A stretch of DNA of 64,000 nt from an uncultured Erythrobacter sp. (GTDB lineage: Bacteria > Pseudomonadota > Alphaproteobacteria > Sphingomonadales > Sphingomonadaceae). Under the pieces are notes generated by a model that worked only from the letters and a program-made list of their open reading frames with translations, was not told the origin of the DNA and did no database searches. The DNA lies in contig CANLPY010000001.1 in NCBI GenBank assembly GCA_947493165.1, forward strand, positions 1,526,501-1,590,500, in the 5' to 3' direction. Position numbers and translations under genes: made by a program. Positions 26,082 through 33,277 of this stretch are shown here, piece after piece (position 1 is the stretch's first letter; each line of letters opens with the position of its first letter).

Positions 26082-27581
26082 TCAACGTTCGCGGCCAGCT
26101 TCATCTAAAGCCTTGCTAATTGGTGAGAGCAAATACTGGATGATGCGACGTTTGCCGGTCTTTATTTCCGCCTGGACGGACATGCCGGGCTGAACCCGGT
26201 CGCACAGCGCATGACGATTTGGATTGCCGAACTCACAGGCAAGCTCAATGCGCGCGGCGTAGACCAGGCCGGGTTGGACCGGGCGGCCATTGGCATCGCG
26301 CGTGCTGCCTGCTGGCTGCTGGCTCTGGTCGATCGCATCGCGGCTGATGTTGGTAACGGTGCCTTCTAGCAGGCCAAAGTCGGTGAAGTTGAACGCTTCG
26401 AGTTTTACTGCAACGCGCTGCCCTTCGTGGATGAAGCCAATGTCCTTGTTCTGGACAAATGCCTCGACCGTAATCCCGCTGTTGCAATTGTTGGCATTGC
26501 TCGCATCGCCTGATGTGCACGGCACCACCACCATCAGCGGCTGAGCGGGTTGGACGACGCCGCCCACTGTGCTCACCGCGAGTTGCTGGATCACACCATC
26601 AACGGGCGCGCGCAATTCCTGATAGCGGCGGCGGCGCTCTGCCTTGCGCAGCTCTTCGCCCGCCATCGTGGCGCGGTCGTTTGCCTCGGCCAGGTCCGTG
26701 ACGGCTGTCTTACCAAAGCTGGCGCGCAAATTGCGCATCTCCGCCTCCAGCCTGCCGATGGATGCCTCGGCGCGCATTTTGCTGGCTTGTTGCACTTCGA
26801 TATTGCGCAAATGCTCGGCGCGAAGCTGCTCATATTCGAGCAAACGCAGCTTTGAGAAGAACCCCTTCTCTGCCAGCTCTGCGCGCGCTTCAAGCTGCTG
26901 CGTGATGTATGGCAGCGCCTCCTCTAGCTTCGCGATCTCAGCATTGGCCCCGGCCAGCTCCGCCTCGCTTTCCGCGCGTTGCTGAGAGAGAGCGCTGCGC
27001 TGAGCCTCAAACTGGGCAACGGCGTTGCGGACGAAGGCCTGCTCTGTGCGGATCGTATCTGGTGAGGTTCCCTCTGGCGCGACAAAACGTGCCGGGCGCC
27101 CGGCTAGGTGGGCCAGCAAGGCATCATTGCGCGCCTGAATGATCTGCGCAGACATTAGCGATTGCTCACTTTGCGCCTCATCTGCACTCGCAAGCGTCGG
27201 GTCGAGCTCAATCAAGAGATCGCCAGCCTTCACAAACTGACCATTGCGCACATAGATCGCGCGCACTGCGCCGATCTCGATAGGCTGGACGATCTTCACA
27301 TTGCCGCCCGGCACCGTCTTTCCAGCGGCGGTTGCAACCACGTCGATCCGCCCAAAGATCGCCCAGATAAGCGCAATTACGAACAGCGTGCAGGTGAGCA
27401 GCATCAACCATCTGAGGCCGGGGCTTGCTGGCTTCTCCATGATCTCAAGCGCTGCGGGAAGAAACTCATGCTCTTCCTTCGGTTTGAACGCCTTGTCCGC
27501 TTCGGTTTGCGCGCCCCAGCTTTCACGCAGGACGCCCGCGTGCTTGGCCAAAGTCGGGAATTTATCGCTAAACCAGCTCAT
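26082..27581 (-). CDS. Type I secretion periplasmic adaptor (HlyD family)
   Basis: This 499-residue membrane-fusion protein has one membrane helix at residues 56-76 (LRWLMLLTCTLFVIALIW) and then the lipoyl-like half (VQPIEIGAVRAIYVRNGQFV). A long coiled coil follows at about 150-300, then the second lipoyl half and beta-barrel (ELRAPVDGVIQQLAVSTVGG), ending with the HlyD-type C-terminus (VQPGMSVQAEIKTGKRRIIQY). It would bridge the HlyB-type ABC transporter to an outer-membrane TolC-like channel. Its ATG overlaps the hlyB-like stop by four bases (ATGA), so the two are translationally coupled. A 278-bp gap with no recognisable gene separates it from the acyltransferase gene. Confidence 0.95.
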   Translation of the reverse strand: MSWFSDKFPTLAKHAGVLRESWGAQTEADKAFKPKEEHEFLPAALEIMEKPASPGLRWLMLLTCTLFVIALIWAIFGRIDVVATAAGKTVPGGNVKIVQPIEIGAVRAIYVRNGQFVKAGDLLIELDPTLASADEAQSEQSLMSAQIIQARNDALLAHLAGRPARFVAPEGTSPDTIRTEQAFVRNAVAQFEAQRSALSQQRAESEAELAGANAEIAKLEEALPYITQQLEARAELAEKGFFSKLRLLEYEQLRAEHLRNIEVQQASKMRAEASIGRLEAEMRNLRASFGKTAVTDLAEANDRATMAGEELRKAERRRRYQELRAPVDGVIQQLAVSTVGGVVQPAQPLMVVVPCTSGDASNANNCNSGITVEAFVQNKDIGFIHEGQRVAVKLEAFNFTDFGLLEGTVTNISRDAIDQSQQPAGSTRDANGRPVQPGLVYAARIELACEFGNPNRHALCDRVQPGMSVQAEIKTGKRRIIQYLLSPISKALDEAGRER

Positions 27582-29776
27582 ACCGGGTCTGCCAATGCTG
27601 CGCCGCCCATGCCGGTTTGCTTGGCATGCAATTGCGCATAGCGGCCGCCAGCAGCAATCAGTTCTTCATGGCTGCCGGCTTCCGTGATCTCGCCCGCTTC
27701 GACTGTTATGATCCGATCACATGGACGCACAGCGGAGAGACGGTGAGCGATGATCATCACAGTGCGCCCCTCTGCAATGCGCGCGAGGTTGTTCTGAATA
27801 ATCTCTTCGCTTTCGGCATCAAGCGCACTGGTGGCCTCGTCTAAGATCAGGATGCGCGGATCAGTGATGAGTGCACGGGCAATGGCAAGTCTCTGCCTTT
27901 GACCGCCCGACAGATTGCTACCTCGCTCTTCGATAATCGTGTCATAACCATGCGGGAGGGTCAGGATGAACTCATGTGCCCCGGCCAGCTCAGCCGCCGC
28001 AATCACCTTCTCCATCGCGATGGTGGGATTGGCGAGCGCGATGTTCTCGCGAACCGTGCGATTGAAGAGGATGTTCTCTTGTAGAACCACGCCCACCTGG
28101 CGCCTGAGCCAAGCCGGATCAACCAATGCGAGATCGGTGCCATCGACCAGCACGCGCCCTTGTTCTGGCACATAGAGCCGCTGCACGAGCTTGGTGAGTG
28201 TCGACTTACCCGAACCGGACGGACCAACGATGCCCAGCATTTCACCCGCGCCCACTTCCAGGCTCACTCCGCGCAATGCCTCTGGTGCATCAGGGCGATA
28301 GCGGAAGCGTACTTTGTCGAACTCAACTTGGCCCGTAATCGGCGGCAAGCTCGCGCGGTTGGGGTTGTGCTCTGGCTCGGCAGGTGCGTTGAGGATATCG
28401 CCCAAACGGTCGACGGAAATGCGCACCTGCTGAAAATCCTGCCACAGCTGTGACAGCCGCAGGATCGGCTGCGCGACGCGCCCTGCGAGCATGTTAAACG
28501 CGACCAGCGAGCCGACAGTCAGCTCGCCCGCGATCACCGCCTGCGCGCCAAAAAACAGAATGGCGACAGTGGTCAGTTTGCTGACAAGCTGGATCAAATG
28601 ACTGCCCCAATTGGAAAGGACTGTCACGTCCCACCCGGTCTGGATGTAGCCTGCGAATTGCTTCTCCCAGCGGTCGCGCATGCGCGGCTCAACCGCCATC
28701 GATTTGAGCGTTCCAATGCCAGTGACAGTCTCAACCAGAAACGCCTGGTTTTCCGCGCCGCGCTTAAACTTCTCATCAAGCCGAGCGCGCAGTGGCGGCG
28801 TGATAAAGACAGAGATGAGCACATAGAGCGGGATAGTCAGCGCGACGATCAGCGTCAGCATTGGCGAATAGAAATACATCACCGCAAAGAACACCAGGGT
28901 GAAGAATAGATCGATCACCACCGTCACTGCATTGCTGGTTAGGAAGTTGCGAATGTTCTCTAGCTCGCGAACGCGCGCCACACTGTCGCCGACCCGGCGA
29001 GCTTCAAAATAGCTCAGCGGCAGGGCGACCAAATGCCTAAACAAGGACGCAGAAAGCTCTGCATCGACCCTGTTAGAAGTGTGCGCGAACAGCCAGTTCC
29101 TAAGCGCGGACAGCATGGTCTCGAACACCAGCACGGTCGCAAGACCTATTGCGAGCACCTCCAGCGTTGTCATCGCCTGGTTGACCAAGACTTTGTCGAT
29201 TACGAGCTGGAAGAAGATCGGCGATGCAAGCCCCACCAATTGCAAGAAGAAACTGCCGATCAATACATCGCGCAGCGCTTTGCGATACTTGACCAGCGCG
29301 GGAATGAACCAGCTGATGTCAAAGGCGCGTTTCTCACCCGCAATCCGCTCGCGGCTTGTCATCAAGAGCAGGTCAGCTTTGCCGCTAGAAAGATCGAATT
29401 CGCTGGCGATCTTGTCAGCGTCCCAAATCTCTGGGCGCTCGCCATCGGGCAGCAAGATCATATAGCGATCGCCCGTATCGGCGTTCTCATCAATTTTTAG
29501 CAGAATGGCAGCCTTGCCATCATTCAGAGAAACAAGAGCCGGCAATGGCTGCTTCGCCAATTCGGCGACATCGCAGCTTTTGCGCCGAGCGATCAGATCA
29601 AGTTTCTTCGCAATCCGAATAAGATCATTGAAATTGTACGGGTTATCGCCCTGCCCACGATCGTGATGGATCTGCGCCGGTTCAGCAGGCACGCCCAGAA
29701 ACTGCGCAAGCAAAACAAAGCTCGCCAGTACTGGATCGACGGTATCCGCCGAAGTATTGCTGCTCGAATCTGACAT
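27578..29776 (-). CDS. Type I secretion ABC transporter (HlyB type) with C39-like domain
   Basis: The 732-residue protein has a C39-peptidase-like N-terminal domain that lacks the catalytic Cys, as in HlyB-type transporters for uncleaved RTX substrates. Six membrane helices follow (about 155-430), then the ATPase: Walker A GPSGSGKST near 517, signature LSGGQRQRLAIARAL near 621, Walker B ILILDEATSALD near 644 and the H-loop IIAHRL near 677. I chose the ATG at 29776 with an upstream GGGGACGCAGAG. A TTG 18 bases further out (29794) is in frame but has no ribosome site. It probably exports the giant RTX protein encoded on the same strand. Confidence 0.95.
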   Translation of the reverse strand: MSDSSSNTSADTVDPVLASFVLLAQFLGVPAEPAQIHHDRGQGDNPYNFNDLIRIAKKLDLIARRKSCDVAELAKQPLPALVSLNDGKAAILLKIDENADTGDRYMILLPDGERPEIWDADKIASEFDLSSGKADLLLMTSRERIAGEKRAFDISWFIPALVKYRKALRDVLIGSFFLQLVGLASPIFFQLVIDKVLVNQAMTTLEVLAIGLATVLVFETMLSALRNWLFAHTSNRVDAELSASLFRHLVALPLSYFEARRVGDSVARVRELENIRNFLTSNAVTVVIDLFFTLVFFAVMYFYSPMLTLIVALTIPLYVLISVFITPPLRARLDEKFKRGAENQAFLVETVTGIGTLKSMAVEPRMRDRWEKQFAGYIQTGWDVTVLSNWGSHLIQLVSKLTTVAILFFGAQAVIAGELTVGSLVAFNMLAGRVAQPILRLSQLWQDFQQVRISVDRLGDILNAPAEPEHNPNRASLPPITGQVEFDKVRFRYRPDAPEALRGVSLEVGAGEMLGIVGPSGSGKSTLTKLVQRLYVPEQGRVLVDGTDLALVDPAWLRRQVGVVLQENILFNRTVRENIALANPTIAMEKVIAAAELAGAHEFILTLPHGYDTIIEERGSNLSGGQRQRLAIARALITDPRILILDEATSALDAESEEIIQNNLARIAEGRTVMIIAHRLSAVRPCDRIITVEAGEITEAGSHEELIAAGGRYAQLHAKQTGMGGAALADPV

Positions 29777-30333
29777 TGATCTCTGCGTCCCCAACTGTAC
29801 GATTACGGGGAATTACGATTGAGGCAACAAGAACTGATAAATTTCTGCAATCTGGTGAAATCATGCAACGGAGCGAAGAGCCGATTGAGATAAGAAGACA
29901 GGCCGCCGCCAATTCTCTGAGCCTCGTTCAGTTTTTGGGTGGCTTTAAAGGCGGTTTAAGATTCGGAATAGATTTTTAAATTCTATTTATCAGATACTTT
30001 TATCTCTTCTCTGTGTATCTCGACCGCACCAAACAGTCCTTATCTCTCAGATATTGCTGTTTCTTACTTCGCCGCAAGGCGAAGAAACTCGCAGTTCAGC
30101 GGGATTTTTGCGTGCCGAGCAGCCGAATCTTCAGTCAGAGACTACGCAGATAAACGGCCAGATCATCAGAAAACATGCGCGAGCCTCTGGCGTCGGAAAA
30201 CTGACTGCGATCAGATTTGGCGTTAGATATCTTCTTCAATCAGTTTGCGAACCAACAGCGCTTCGGCGACTCGCGTAAGGCGCTTCGGGTCATGCTTTTC
30301 AAATCCATGCGGCGGAGGTGTGCAATTGCGATG
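29777..30333. other. Gene-free stretch holding the hlyB promoter region and the second att repeat
   Basis: No convincing gene lies in these 557 bases. The part from about 29960 to 30020 is AT-rich and probably contains the promoter of the secretion genes on the minus strand. The 14-bp tRNA-end repeat is at 30018-30031. A perfect 7-bp hairpin with a GCAA loop (CTTCGCC/GGCGAAG) lies at 30067-30084 but lacks a T tail on either strand. A short plus-strand frame (30054-30278) shows no family resemblance. Confidence 0.6.
30018..30031 (+). other. Distal attachment-site repeat (direct repeat 2)
   Basis: TCTCGACCGCACCA matches the last 14 bases of tRNA-Leu(GAG) exactly and in the same orientation. 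Identity stops immediately on both sides. It lies about 240 bases upstream of the ATG of the hlyB-like gene, closing the block of minus-strand RTX/T1SS genes. Confidence 0.7.
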
Positions 30334-31071
30334 CTAGTTTTGCGCAAAGCGGCGGTAGCATGACGGTGTCGTCTCCGCGATCTTTCGGAATGATGCAGTG
30401 AAGTGCGCTTGATTAGCAAAGCCGACAGCTAAAGCGATCTCTGCGATCGGCCAATCTGTGTTGCGCAGCAACCGTTTCGCCTCATTGATCCGCTCGCCAG
30501 CCACATATTTGTGAGGCGGTTCGCCAAAGCTGGCCTTAAACTGCCGTGAAAACTCCGCCGAACTCAGCTGACAAAGTTCTGCCATTTCCTCAACGCTGAT
30601 CGGTCGATCCAAGTGTTTCTCTATGTACCGCTCGACCTTGTCCCGGTTGCCGGTTGTGAGCGCCCGAATGCCGGAGGTGATCTTGCCCCCGTCGACCTGG
30701 GAGCCCGAATAGTTTGCCATTGCAGTGTTGATCAGCGCATCGACAGAGGCGGTATCGAATGGTTTTATAAGATAGCCGTTAGGGCGGACTATTGATGCTT
30801 TCAAAACGGTCTCATGGTCCGCATGACTGGTCAAAAATGCGATCGCCATCTGATGATCTTCTCGCAGCTCTGTCGCGAGCGCAATGCCATCTTTTTCCCC
30901 GTCGATATGAATGTCGACCAGTGCAAGATCGGGCTCTTGCTCTGAGGCTAGCGCTACCGCATCACAGAAATTCGTGGCCAGTCCAACGACTTCATGATCT
31001 AGTGAGGCAATAATTTCCCTAAGATCTCGGGCCAGAATTCGCTCGTTCTCAATGATCATTATCCGCAGCAT
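30334..31071 (-). CDS. Response regulator with AraC-type DNA-binding domain
   Basis: The 245-residue protein has an N-terminal receiver domain with an acidic pocket near residues 8-10, the phosphoacceptor Asp53 in LALVDIHIDG, Thr/Ser in AFLTSHAD and Lys in YLIKPF. About residues 145-240 form an AraC double helix-turn-helix (VEEMAELCQLSSAEFSRQFK and IAEIALAVGFANQAHFTASF). It probably regulates transcription on phosphorylation. The nearest kinase is the TPR HisKA_2-type protein at 33278-35497, in the same direction but separated by three genes, so pairing is a guess. It is the first gene past the distal att repeat. Confidence 0.9.
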   Translation of the reverse strand: MLRIMIIENERILARDLREIIASLDHEVVGLATNFCDAVALASEQEPDLALVDIHIDGEKDGIALATELREDHQMAIAFLTSHADHETVLKASIVRPNGYLIKPFDTASVDALINTAMANYSGSQVDGGKITSGIRALTTGNRDKVERYIEKHLDRPISVEEMAELCQLSSAEFSRQFKASFGEPPHKYVAGERINEAKRLLRNTDWPIAEIALAVGFANQAHFTASFRKIAETTPSCYRRFAQN

Positions 31072-31268
31072 CTTATGGCTCCACTTTAACTTTGGGCACG
31101 GTCAAAGCCGCCGCACTACACGAGACAACTTTATCGACCTGCGCAAGGAAATTTGGCCGCCCAGGCTCAGGATTTGAATAATCCTCCTTTGAATCCGAAA
31201 TACGCTGGCGGCAATTGTTGCGAAAGCAGCATTCGAAGTTCCGCCCCGGAGTTTGTCAGGAGGACAAC

Positions 31269-31712
31269 ATGGCGACGCAATACACATCTGGCACCGCAGC
31301 ATCGCGCTCATCCGCATGGGGCTCTCTGATTCTTGCCCCGCACAAGCGTTATCATTCCCGCCGAAAAGGCAGGCGTCCAAACTGGGATGCCGTGCGTTCA
31401 ATTGATGTCGTGACAGTTTGCGAAGATCCCCGGCATTGGCAATCACTTGCCGCACGTTCTCTACGAGGAGAAACGCAGGCTTTCAAACAGCTGCTGGAGG
31501 AATTTTCAGTATGCCTTGAAATGTTCTTTACACGAGTTTTCAATGACGACGCTTCGGACAAGGCAGTTCACGAAACCTTGCGGTCTGTGGCCGATAAACT
31601 TCACACCTGCGACACTAGCCGGCCAATACTGCCGTGGCTCCTCGCAATCGCTAAATACCGTGCAGAACGGCCGTTGGCCCAGAATGCATTGGTATCAACG
31701 ATGAAGCACTGA
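31269..31712 (+). CDS. Sigma-70 region 2-like short protein
   Basis: The start at 31269 follows CAGGAGGACAAC, a strong ribosome site. An in-frame upstream start at 31215 is less likely. The 147-residue product has a basic, Ser-rich N-terminus of about 60 residues. It then reads SLRGETQAFKQLLEEF and ETLRSVADKLHTCDTSRP, followed by ILPWLLAIAKYRAE, the pattern of ECF sigma factor region 2 (normally 'DPSRPFLPWLLAIARHK'). It then stops, so region 4, the -35-binding half, is absent. Either it is a truncated sigma gene or a region-2-only protein with another role. No region-4 sequence was seen in the other frames downstream. Confidence 0.6.
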   Translation: MATQYTSGTAASRSSAWGSLILAPHKRYHSRRKGRRPNWDAVRSIDVVTVCEDPRHWQSLAARSLRGETQAFKQLLEEFSVCLEMFFTRVFNDDASDKAVHETLRSVADKLHTCDTSRPILPWLLAIAKYRAERPLAQNALVSTMKH

Positions 31713-31764
31713 TCCCGTTTGCATGTTCGGACTGACCCTTCCCGCCCTCTGGTTCCGACATGCA

Positions 31765-31815
31765 CTAGCACCTGGCACTCCAATCAGACCCACACACGAG
31801 AGTGCCGGGTGCTAG
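31765..31815. terminator. 16-bp hairpin behind the sigma-like gene
   Basis: CTAGCACCTGGCACTC (31765-31780) pairs with GAGTGCCGGGTGCTAG (31800-31815) with one T-G wobble and a 19-base loop. No T run follows, so it is either a factor-assisted terminator or an mRNA element ahead of the YHS gene at 31923. Confidence 0.5.
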
Positions 31816-31922
31816 CGACATTTATGATCAACCAATGTCCAGCCGCGCGACCAATAATGGCGGTACGACAAGAGGTGATCGCAACCTAAAATGACCTCAG
31901 ATTTTAAACGAAAGGAAATACA

Positions 31923-32405
31923 ATGTTGAAAGAAGTTTCTATCGCTACGGCAGTCGCCGTTGCCGCACTCACCTCAAGTTTGGCCATCGCTGCGGATGAG
32001 TACAATGTTTCATCCGGACTGACCGCCGCGAGCGCACCGCTAGCCTTGCATGGCGTCGACACTGTCGCGTTCATTAGTACAGGCAATCGTATTGAAGGCA
32101 GCGCAAAGTATTCTGCTGTTCACGATGGAGTGGCTTACTACTTCTCAACCCAAGCAAATCTCGATAAATTTTCAGCCGCACCGGCACAGTATACACCGCA
32201 ATATGGCGGCTTCTGCACATTCGGCGTCTCGGTCGGCAAGAAGTTCGACGGCGATCCACGTTGGGCCGACGTTCGCAATGGTAAGCTTTATGTCTTCTTG
32301 AGCGAGGATATCTTCAACGCCTATCAGCGTGATCCAGATGCCGCGATTGCTAAAGCCGAAGCCAATTGGGCTGGCATTCGCAGCGTGGCAGCAACAGAGC
32401 TTTAA
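31923..32405 (+). CDS. Exported YHS-domain protein
   Basis: The ATG follows GAAAGGAAATACA. The first 23 residues form a signal peptide ending in LAIAADE. The mature part is a YHS domain, with 'LHGVDTVAFI', GSAKYSAVHDGVAYYFSTQANLDKF and the family marks YxPQYGGFC and GKKFDGDPRW. YHS domains are small Cys-containing folds often linked to metal handling, but exported single-domain members such as this one have no settled function. It stands alone, with a hairpin before and after it. Confidence 0.88.
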   Translation: MLKEVSIATAVAVAALTSSLAIAADEYNVSSGLTAASAPLALHGVDTVAFISTGNRIEGSAKYSAVHDGVAYYFSTQANLDKFSAAPAQYTPQYGGFCTFGVSVGKKFDGDPRWADVRNGKLYVFLSEDIFNAYQRDPDAAIAKAEANWAGIRSVAATEL

Positions 32406-32415
32406 TGGAGGGGTG

Positions 32416-32439
32416 CGGGTCGCGTTTTTGCGCGACCCG
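32416..32439. terminator. Hairpin downstream of the YHS gene
   Basis: CGGGTCGCG and CGCGACCCG form a perfect 9-bp stem around TTTTTG, 11 bases after the stop codon. No T tail follows. Its position supports a transcription end. Confidence 0.6.
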
Positions 32440-32659
32440 GATCGCCCAGCTCAATGTGCTATCAATATCGCGTCGAACGCTTTTGGAATCGCGGCTGACC
32501 GCGCAAGTAGAATTCAACCCCTCTCAATGTTTCCTCAAATGGCAAGGAATTATCTCCTAGCCGCAGGATGCACGAGACACTTTCAAGAATTGCCTGAGAT
32601 TTGCTTGCTTCCCATCCTGGAACGCGATCAAGGCCATTCACTCTTAGATGGATTGACCA

Positions 32660-33070
32660 ATGGAAACAGCATATTATTTTCTCGCCCTGAGCGGTTTGCT
32701 GACCGTTTTGCTTTGGACACCGTACATTACGGCCCGTATGTTCATCTGGGGAATTCCGACATTCCTTCACAACTATCCAGAAGGTTTCCCAGCGAGCGAA
32801 CCAGAAACGCCGCTTTGGGTTGACCGTTCAAAGCGCGCGCACCTCAACATGATTGAGACAATGCCAGCTTTTATCGCGGTTGTGGTGGCAGCTGGCCTGA
32901 TGGGTGATAGTAGCATCGCCGCAACGGTCGGAATGTGGACCCAGATATTCTTCTTTGCCCGCGTTATGCATGCGATTGTCTACACGCTTGGAATTCCCGG
33001 CCTCAGAACTCCAACTTACCTTGTATCTTGGGCAGCCATCTTGATGATCGGCGCGCAAGTGGTGCTGTAA
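32660..33070 (+). CDS. MAPEG-family membrane protein
   Basis: The 136-residue protein has about four membrane helices. It carries the bacterial MAPEG pattern: a polar loop with RSKRAHLNMIETMPAFIAVV after helix 1, and ARVMHAIVYTLGIPGLRTPTYLVSW near the end. MAPEG proteins include glutathione transferases and eicosanoid enzymes in eukaryotes; the substrate of the bacterial members is mostly unknown. It ends before a 13-bp inverted repeat shared with the convergent kinase gene. Confidence 0.88.
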   Translation: METAYYFLALSGLLTVLLWTPYITARMFIWGIPTFLHNYPEGFPASEPETPLWVDRSKRAHLNMIETMPAFIAVVVAAGLMGDSSIAATVGMWTQIFFFARVMHAIVYTLGIPGLRTPTYLVSWAAILMIGAQVVL

Positions 33071-33091
33071 GTCGAGGAAACCCGACTTCAG

Positions 33092-33162
33092 TTGGCGAGG
33101 TCAGATGATCAGCGGTCTAACGACTCCCCCCCCCCCGGAAAGGCCGCACCTGACCTCGCCAA
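33092..33162. terminator. Inverted repeat with C11 loop between convergent genes
   Basis: TTGGCGAGGTCAG (33092-33104) and CTGACCTCGCCAA (33150-33162) are perfect 13-bp inverted copies. The loop includes eleven consecutive C (33126-33136). A smaller AAGTCG/CGACTT hairpin at 33069-33088 precedes it. The position suggests a bidirectional terminator, though no T tail is present. Confidence 0.55.
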
Positions 33163-33277
33163 TTCCATCTCACACTTCTTTTGGCAATCAGCCATTTTTA
33201 TAACTTGTCTTGATCGTCAGCGGTGTTCCCGGACAACATCTAGAGCCAGGGTCTTTTCATCGCCCGGCTCGGCAAGA

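Noticed and set aside
30054..30278. 75-codon plus-strand frame just past the distal att repeat
   Set aside because: No ribosome site, no family pattern, and it lies across a hairpin in an intergenic region.
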